Positions 56,398-64,000 of a stretch of DNA of 64,000 bases are shown here, piece by piece; position 1 is the stretch's first letter; each line of letters starts with the position of its first letter. The stretch spans positions 6,262,001 through 6,326,000 of the forward strand of contig JAQOTA010000053.1 in assembly GCA_029532415.1 (NCBI GenBank). The letters run 5' to 3'. Source of the DNA: Marasmius tenuissimus. Lineage: Eukaryota > Basidiomycota > Agaricomycetes > Agaricales > Marasmiaceae. A program made the translations under genes and the position numbers. Under the pieces are notes generated by a model, which was not told the origin of the DNA, ran no database searches, and was given only the letters and a program-made list of their open reading frames with translations.

Positions 56398-59300
56398 CAA
56401 TGAAGATTGGAACAATAGCGAATGCATTGTCCCGCATAATACAATGACGGGAAGTATGAACCGGGACTTCAGATATACCGGAATCTAATTATAGTCCACA
56501 GATTCAACACACCCCCTCGCTAAGTGCAGCTGAAAAGCGCATCTGAGCGAATCAAGTGGACGAATAAAATTCAAGTCCAAGGTGATCTCTGAACCGTAAG
56601 AACTTCTCATGTCCGAGATTCTTCGTAAACATGTCCACGGGATTATAGACTCCTTCGATGAAGAACAATTCGACTTTGCCATCTTCAACACATGATTGAA
56701 TGTAATGATATCGAATATTGATGTGCTTGGTTCGGTGTTCTTGAACCGGATTAGATGCAATGAAGATAGAGCCTTGATTATCTCCGCAGATTGGAATAGG
56801 ACCTAAGTTGATTCCAAGTTCAGAGAGTAGCAATCTTATCCAGGAAGCTTGACGACTGCAATCCGACAGTGCCATATACTCAGCTTCAGTGGAAGAAAGA
56901 GCTACAGTCTTCTGGGCGTGTGATTGCCACGAGAAGATGCCGCCTGCTAACTTGAAGAAGTAGCCAGCAATCGAACGGTGTTTGATAGGATCGGCAGCCC
57001 AATCCGAGTCTGTGAACACAAGAAGACCTCCATCAGAATCACCATTGTATACAAGTGAATAATCTGATGTGCCAGCAAGATAGCGGCAGATGTAGAGTGC
57101 TTTATCGAGGTGTTCCTTCGTTGGATTAGAAGAGAACTGGGAAAGCTTCGTAACTGCATAGGCAATATCAGGACGTGTGCCCAGCATAATGTACAGAAGC
57201 GACCCAATCACAGACTGGAATCTGGAGCGAATGGCAGGATTGACTGGACCATCGTTGGGAGTTGGCACATAGCCAGCAGGTAAGGGCGTAGGAGCACTTT
57301 TCACATTCTGCATCCCAAAATGTTCAAGGACTTTCTTCAGATAATCCTTCTGGTCAATCATGATCTTATTGCCTTCGCGACGAATGCTCATGCGGAGAAA
57401 CTCGCTAGCATCGCCCATATCGCAGCATTCCCATCGAGCCATGAACTCAGCTTTCTTCTTGTCAACAAAAGCTTTGTTAGGACCCATGAAGAGTGCATTG
57501 TCAACGTAGATGATTGCATACACAACTTCACCACTCTTCGGATCTTTACAGATGAAGAGTCCAGCATCGGAAGTCAGGCGTTTGAAGCCTAGTACTTCCA
57601 TGGACAAGCTGAGGGTTTGCCACCATTCAAGGGCAGCTTGCTTCAGTCCATATAATGCACAACGCAGGCATAGTACCTTGCATTCTTGGCCCTTGACTTT
57701 GAAGCCTTCAGGTTGTTCCATGTAAATCTCCTCAACAAGATCGCCATAAAGGAAAGCGTTCTTAACATCAACAGAGGTGATGTACCAGTTCTTGAGAGCT
57801 GCGAGAGCAAGCATCATACGAACAGTCTCATAACGAACAACTGGTGAGAAGATCTCATCGAAGTCTACACCTTCGACCTGAGAGAAACCCTTGGCAACAG
57901 GTCTCGCTTTTTTGCGATCATTCGACTTCACGTCGAAGACCCATCTATTTCTGATGGCTTTGCGACCTTTAGGTAAGTCACAGAGTTCGAAGACCTTGCG
58001 TTTACGAAGTGCCTCAAGTTCTTCGTGGCAAGCAGTCTTCCATTCCTTCTGTTGCTCAACAGGCAACTTTAGAATATCGCGGAGTGTCCACTCTCTGATG
58101 TTAGAGAAATCAGGAGTATCGGACGTTGGAAGCGAATCGTGAACTGGAACGGCATTGTTCAACAGGTAAATCACGAATCCTACTCCCCCTTCTTGGGTCA
58201 GTCTTTCGACTACGCTTTCTTCCTCATGCGACTCAGTGCTTCCACTGGGTTCTGGAGCAGGCGGAGGCGGAAGTGGACCAGGAATCCCCTTTTTACCATC
58301 TTTGCCTTTCCTAGATCGCGAAGAGCTAGGACGATCAACTGGATGTGTAGGTTCTTTATCTCCAGTGACGTTTCTCCAAGTATTTTTATTCTCTAAGTCG
58401 CGAATAATGTCTGAGGGTCTATTTGGGTTCCGCTGTTCACCAAATATGTTACCAGGTTGCGTTACACCCTTCCGCTGCCTCGAAGACCGGCGTGGACCAT
58501 CCGCTGCTGGTGCAGGCGGAGGAACGGCGGGTTCGCCTGGAGGCGTCGGAGGACCAGATTGAGGGAGTGGCAATTCCCCTGGCGCAGGGCCACCTGCAGG
58601 TTTGTCAACCTGAGGTTCTGATCTCTTAGAAGGTTCGGAGCGACGTCTGAGATCTGGGAACGGAGTATCGTCCCAATCGTCATCAGAGTCTTCATCTTCC
58701 GAAGGAATGCTGGGATTTTTACCCAAAGTAAATGGTTCACTACCGACAGGTGTGAAGCCACGAGTTTTGGCATCAGGACACTTATTATACAGCGTCTCAT
58801 CGAATAGTGCAGTGCTACCTTTGAATACAGAATTATTACTTCGCATGAACAGGAAGCCTTTCATCCCATCCTGGTAGCCGATGAAAGTCATCAACTCACT
58901 GCGAGGAGCGAGCTTATTCTTCCTACGATCTTCCGGAATGAAGACGTAGGCTGCACAACCCATAACTCGGAGATGTGAAACATCAGGTGCTTCGCCGTAA
59001 AGCATTTCGAACGGAGTTCGCCAGCTCAAACGTTGCACAGGAGTGCGATTGTAGAGGTGGACGGCGTGCACATGGCAGAATTCCCACCAGGACTGAGGCA
59101 TGCAAGCTTCAAAGCAAAGAGCTTCAGCCTTCTCATGAATAGTCCTGTTGAATCGTTCAGCACGACCATTTTGTTGTGGTGTATACGGTATGCTTTGATC
59201 CCTTTGGATCCCATACTCTTCCAGTACTGCATCAAACTTATCTCCTTTGTACTCTCCCCCTTCATTGGACATCCAGGTCTTGACAACAGCATTGAACTGC

Positions 59301-62300
59301 GTTTTGATCATGGTAAGGAAGTCCCTCAAAGCGGGTACTGCCTCGTCTTTCGTCTTGAGCTTGGAGGTCCAAACGTAGGATGTGCAGTCATCGAGAAAAG
59401 AGATGTAGTACTTGTACCGGTGATACGATTCAGCCGGGTACGACTTCAAATCCGAATGTATGCGCTCAAACGGTTTAGAAGCTCTTGTTGTAGAGTTGGG
59501 GAACGATTTCTCATGCATCTTGCCTTCAGCACAACCACGACACAGAGGTGTCTTCTTGGTAGGCATCTTAAGGTCAAGTGGGAAACCTTGCGTATGTTTC
59601 CGAGCTTTATTCAGGGCTTTATCCGATGGATGCCCAAAGCGTCTGTGCTCAATATTGTAGTCAACGTTGTAAACGACCGACTTGGCCATTAAAACCTCAG
59701 CAGATGCTTTCCGCGAGTGTACCCAATAAATGGTTTGACCAGGCATATGAGGATAGGAAACAAGCAACTGTCGTCGCTGTGATGAATAGAAGGCTAACTT
59801 CTTCGCGTTTCCACGAATTGATAGACCATCTTGAAGGAACTCTCCCATTGATAGTAGACGTATGTCCAATTGAGGTATGTAATAGACAGGGTAGAGACGC
59901 GAAACGCGCTCAGTAAGCTTCCCGTCATGTCTTTCAACATTATGCTTAATGAAGACTGTGCCTTTACCCTTGATCTGTATAGGGTTGCCCTTATTCACAA
60001 TATTTACGATAGGACCATCAAGCGATTCATATTCAGCGAAATCATTCAAATCATTCGTGAAATGAGAGGAGGCACCAGAATCAAGGAGCCAACCCTGTGC
60101 GTTGTTCACACTTTTCTTTCCCTTGCATTGAGTACATCCCACAAAGTGGGTCGAAATAGCATTGCAAAAATTTACAAGTGATACCAGATCACTACGACTA
60201 CCGCGCGCACTACTGATACCAACTAGTTGAGAGCAGCGCTGTAGGTTTGCATCAGCTTGGGAAAGCAGGTCAAGGTATGGTACTTGCCTGTCATCGTGGA
60301 ACGATCCAAGAGAGACGTCATCCAGGACGTCCTCAACCCCTGCAGCTTCAGCAATATCGTTGTCAACATCATTACCGAATAGAGAGGTCATGTCTTCCAT
60401 ACCATCGTCAGATCCCCAATCCATCTCTACATCTTCATCAGGATCAGCGCTACGAGAGCGTTTAGAAGAAGTAGAAGAAGGAGATCCGGCTCCCTCATAT
60501 CCCTCATCATCCTCCAAAAGACGCTTGGACGAGGACGCACGTGGTTGTTCAATGCGATCCTGGAGCGAACGATTGGTGGCGGACGTGACGATCTGTTCGA
60601 AGGGTTTGAGATACCGCGCCGTCTTGGGGGCACCAAGTCTGTCAGCAAGGGAACGTGCTCCACGGACATCATCAAATACTGACTGAGATGGCTTGAAGCC
60701 AGTGAAGGACTGCATGGCAGCCGGGTTCTTCTTGACAACTGGCTGAGGGACAGTGCTGTCGCAGGACTTGTCCCAGTGACTGGTAAAGTGAGCTGGGGGC
60801 GGTGATCCCATAGCGCGAACAGGAGGGGCGCTGGCAATCTCGGCGCGCAAGGAGTTATTGACCGCGTTCAACGCGATACGTTCCCTGCGGTCGGTGATCG
60901 AGGAATAAGGACGGATAGGAGCGGGGGAAGCTATGACGGATGCATAGGATGCCAGATGGGAGTGACCATGCGACCGATTGTTACCACCATTGTTGCCGCC
61001 GGCGTTGCCGGGACCCTGATGCTGGTTGATACCACCGCGGGTACCACGTTGCTGCTGCTTCTTCTTCTTACTGTTGTTCTGGTTCGAAGAAGGGCGTTGC
61101 TGCTGCTGTTGTGGTTGGCGTTGTTGGCCACGCTGCTGCTGTCCACGCTGCTGACGTTGCTGCGGTGGACGCTGCTGTTGACCAAACGATGGCTCGCGGT
61201 TGCCAGCACGCTTGACCGCAGAGAGGCGGTTGGCAAGCTGAGGGTTCTGGCGCTCGTATTCGATCATGATTGCTTCATGAACGTCGGCGACGGTGAGGGT
61301 GCTGGAGCTCTCAGGATCCCTATCAAAGTCATGAAGGGACTTGGAGGAAGCGGCGTCCCATTCGGGAGGAATAGCTGCGATGAGAAGGAGGGCTTTGATC
61401 AACTCGGGGAGTTCAACCCCGACCTCAGCAAGACGTTCAATGTAGTGTTTGAACTTGGCGATGCCAGCCTGGGGATGGCTTGTGGTAAGCCGGAAGGACA
61501 CCAATTTGACGAAGTCGCCATAGATGGCAGACAAGGTTGGTTCGCCATAGGTGGTGACAATGGTGGACCAGGCTTTGGCAGCGTCCATGTCCTTAAGAGG
61601 TTCAAAGACTTCCTTCATAGAGGTCAACTGAATGATACCCATCAGCTGGAGGTCTTTTTCCTCTCATGATTCTAGCGCAGTATTGTACGCCGTGATCTGA
61701 GCATCAGTGGGAGGGTGACGATCAGGTTCGTCGTCACTGTCAGTTCCAGCTGCAGGCGGAGCAGTTCCACCAGGGGGAGTAGTGACGGTAATGGTCGGAA
61801 CAATAGGTTCCCCCAGCGGGTACGTAGGCTTCTTAGCCGCACCAGTAAGGTGACGATAAAGGCCTTGAGCCTTGGTTACAGCTTCCATTTCGCCGTTATA
61901 GGTCTGGCGGAAACCAGTGCCGTCGAAGCGACCGGAGAAGAATTTCTTAACGTCAAACATGGTAGTAAGAGGTTAGGTTGATTGGTGTTGGATCTAGAAA
62001 AGACAGCATCAGCATGCGTCTAATCAACACAGGGAGCAGCCATCAAGGCGCTATGCTCAACGAGGAGCATTGGATCCTTGAGATCCGATGTCGTCGAAGG
62101 ACGTACATCAATGCCATAAATCGAGCACTCAATTAAGAGGTCGATGGCAACATGCAGGTCTAGCCTAGCTAGCCGATGACAGCAGCCTAGGGGCGCTCGT
62201 CGCTGACAGCAGCCATATAAGGCGCTCGTCATTGTAGTCGGGCTAACCGGGGCCCATAACCTGATGAGCCGGCATGACGCCTAGCGCAGAGGACTACAAC

Positions 62301-62475
62301 ATAACTATACTACTACTTACCAGAGAGGAGTTTAGAGAGATAGAGGCGAGACGTAGAAGCTCAAGCACACTGTAGATTCAAGTAGAGAACTACGAGCTTA
62401 TATACATGTAGAGACAATAGTACATACCATATAAGGATGACAATAGAATTATACATATAATCATAATGAACAATG
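56398..62475 (-). mobile_element. Inverted copia copy with reciprocal half-LTRs (element 2)
   Basis: On the minus strand the order is: second half of an LTR (62475-62262, starting CATTG), primer site, leader, gag-pol, polypurine tract, first half of an LTR (56509-56398, ending CATTG). The two halves meet at the same CATTG and together make one complete LTR (the joined sequence reads ...TTCCAATCTT, CATTG, TTCATTATG...). Thus the block is a circular permutation of a one-LTR element, opened at CATTG, with that 5-mer duplicated at its ends and LTR-B and LTR-C abutting. It is close to element 1 in sequence but inactivated by point mutations. Confidence 0.88.
56552..61960 (-). pseudogene. Copia Gag-Pol of element 2, inactivated
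   Basis: Starts at ATG 61960 and is co-linear with element 1. An in-frame TGA at 61664-61666 replaces the Trp codon after NTALES (gag residue 99), and the frame continues from there to 56552 without shift. The second catalytic Asp of integrase is changed (SNEGGEY) and so is the reverse transcriptase box (YVDN instead of YVDD). Many other differences are Arg to Cys, His or Gln, Ala to Val and Asp to Asn, the outcome of C-to-T and G-to-A changes, often at CpG. It can no longer move by itself. Confidence 0.93.
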
Positions 62476-62786
62476 TGTTGAATCCGTGGACTATATTTAG
62501 ATCCCGGTATATCCGAAGTCCCGGTTCATACTTCCCGCCATTATATTATGAGGGACTATTGTTCCATTTATCATTTCTACTTATGATCATATGTACAATT
62601 TCTATTGTCGTCCTTATATGGTATTCACTATAGTCTCTACATGTATATAAGCTCGTAGTTCTCTACTTGAATCTACAGTGTGCTTGAGCTTCTACGTCTC
62701 GCCTCTATCTCTCTAAACTTCTCTCTGGTAAGTAGTAGTATAGTCATGTTGTAGTCCTCTGCGCTAGGCATCATGCCGGCTCATCA
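62476..62786 (+). repeat. LTR-C, solo LTR in plus orientation
   Basis: A complete 311-bp LTR with CAATG on its left and TACTG on its right, so it has no matching target duplication of its own. It probably is the far LTR of a former tandem or nested arrangement with element 1. Confidence 0.9.
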
Positions 62787-63837
62787 TACTGTACCCATCC
62801 TCGCCGGTAGGCTTGAGATTTGAGTTATGTCTTGTAAAATCCTTAATAGTTGACCTGACTCAAATGATTGCGCTCAAGAAAACACAGTGCGATACATCAA
62901 ACGCATCCCTCGCTTTTGAACGTTCTGACCGTGATCACAATCAGCGGGATTTGCGTTTGAACAGATCAGGGTGAGACTCTACTGAGCGGCGCTGAACCGT
63001 CATGGAGTTATGTCAACCGGCCGAGCTGCGACGATCATTCTGCAGCCACCACGCTTACTTCATATATCGATGGGACTCGGCTTTGTCATCGCCGGTAGCA
63101 ATCGTATGAGCTCTCTAGACTTCGCCTTTGTAATTTTTCTCCTCGTACTGTCTGGTCTGCCCGACCCCACTATGCTGCAGATGAGAACACTAGTATTGGC
63201 ACATCAGATAGCCGTTTGGAGACTGCTATATAAGCCCAATTCAATATGTGGGTGAACCTCCGGGACCTCAGTCAATGTCTCCTGTAAGGCTCAGTACCCG
63301 TAAGTTTCTGCGGCTTCTGAACTGAATACCATACTCACAGGAAGCAATATGTATCGCCCCCGAGTCCAACAACAGGGGAAGCTGGAGATAAACACAAGGG
63401 ACGGTCAAAACACCTCACGCAGCACCGAGGTGTCGAGTCCTAAATGAATAGCCGCTCAAAGCTCTTAGTACACGCCACTGTTACCTCTCACCCCTCTCTT
63501 AGCTTCCTGATAGGCAGCTTAGTGGTCTAACCACATTTTTTTCTACCACACCATTCTCCTTCAACGGGGCCCTAGCCCGAATTTGTACGGCCCAACCTTT
63601 TCTGACCCGAATGCCAGACAACGATTCGAGATGGTACTCACCACAGACCACAGAGGGGGCGGATGCCAGTACCAGCTCTCCGAAAAGCCCCAGTGACACT
63701 CTCACCGGTTTCGGATTGGGCAATCGGAGTCAAGGCAGCGCATCGTATCTATCGCGAATCTGTTTGATGAACGACCATGTTTCGTTGTATACCCGTGGTA
63801 AATCTGGAGTATAGTGTAATATAGTCCGATAGATACG
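62787..63837. other. Intergenic, nothing recognised
   Basis: Only short frames on both strands; includes the 3' flank of the GST-like gene. Confidence 0.45.
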
Positions 63838-64000
63838 CTAAGCCGAAAGTATTTGACTCTCGTACTCAACCGCGTCATTCGTTACCTTCCCCATCTTCCC
63901 ACCAGCCCAAGATGCCATCTCCTTCCACTCCTCGCTCCCTTCACCACACGCACATCTAACATGCCAAGCCATCCCTGCTAATGCCAAATCAGCATATACG
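63838..64000 (-). CDS. Glutathione S-transferase-like protein, C-terminal exon, partial
   Basis: A minus-strand frame open from the right edge reads VYADLALAGMAWHVRCACG, GSEEWKEMASWAGGKMGK, and ends YESQILSA before TAG at 63838-63840. The pattern (Y-A-D at the start of a helix, then E-E-W-K and W-x-x-G-K) fits the end of the alpha-helical C-terminal domain of fungal GSTs. The catalytic N-terminal thioredoxin fold lies outside the window, so class and activity cannot be judged. Confidence 0.55.
   Translation of the reverse strand, partial: VYADLALAGMAWHVRCACGEGSEEWKEMASWAGGKMGKVTNDAVEYESQILSA

Noticed and set aside
60956..61669. A 237-codon plus-strand frame with Leu runs inside element 2, and similar antisense frames in element 1
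   Set aside because: It is the antisense of the Gln/CAG-rich gag region; the Leu runs are CTG complements and the true coding strand is clear.

Overview
The window looks like accessory nuclear DNA of a filamentous basidiomycete, most likely an agaricomycete. Genes are interrupted by many 45-75 nt GT-AG introns. Families I recognise as agaricomycete-expanded are present: DUF6535 membrane proteins, several orphan seven-helix membrane families, and F-box proteins with the MLTLD...LEEI head. Two Ty1/copia retrotransposons sit near the right end. I cannot name the species from sequence alone. Gene models were assembled by hand by joining exons whose reading frames and splice phases agree.

Layout, left to right. 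1-2407: DUF6535 pseudogene (minus) running off the left edge, with two in-frame TGA codons. 2408-8385: gene-poor DNA with an imperfect hairpin (2859-3040), a phased array of T(G/T)ACTCAT octamers, and an LTR-like block. 8386-9607: short-chain dehydrogenase (minus). 13481-14991: nine-exon aquaporin (plus) with NPC and NAA in place of the two NPA boxes. 15590-17906: cytochrome P450 (minus). 19131-20710: multi-pass membrane gene broken by one TAA. 20966-22165: DUF6535 pseudogene (plus), tail to tail with an F-box gene head (22200-22433, minus). 24025-26511: intact DUF6535 gene (plus). 26656-27604: membrane gene broken by one TAG. 28656-30151 and 30993-32473: two orphan seven-helix genes (minus). 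34472-34611: full-length-hairpin MITE. 34866-38059: intact DUF6535 gene (minus). 40455-42219: third orphan seven-helix family (plus). 43619-45338: F-box gene (minus). 48996-49490: truncated F-box gene.

50022-62786 is a composite Ty1/copia block: an intact plus-strand element, an inverted copy, and a third LTR. The inverted copy is circularly permuted: its two half-LTRs break at the same CATTG, and that 5-mer (CAATG on the plus strand) sits at both ends of the copy next to LTRs of the other element. This is what one expects if the plus element inserted into the LTR of the other, followed by LTR recombination. The inverted copy carries mostly C-to-T and G-to-A changes at CpG, which removed catalytic aspartates of integrase and reverse transcriptase; a TGA also interrupts its gag. 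The last 163 bases hold the 3' exon of a glutathione-transferase-like gene (minus).

The window does not read as one pathway. The genes that make most sense together are membrane-bound or sensory: four DUF6535 copies, five other multi-pass membrane genes and three F-box loci, in all states from intact to fragment, typical of a fast birth-and-death region next to transposons. The P450, SDR and aquaporin are neighbours, but no backbone synthase is visible, so I do not call a metabolite cluster.
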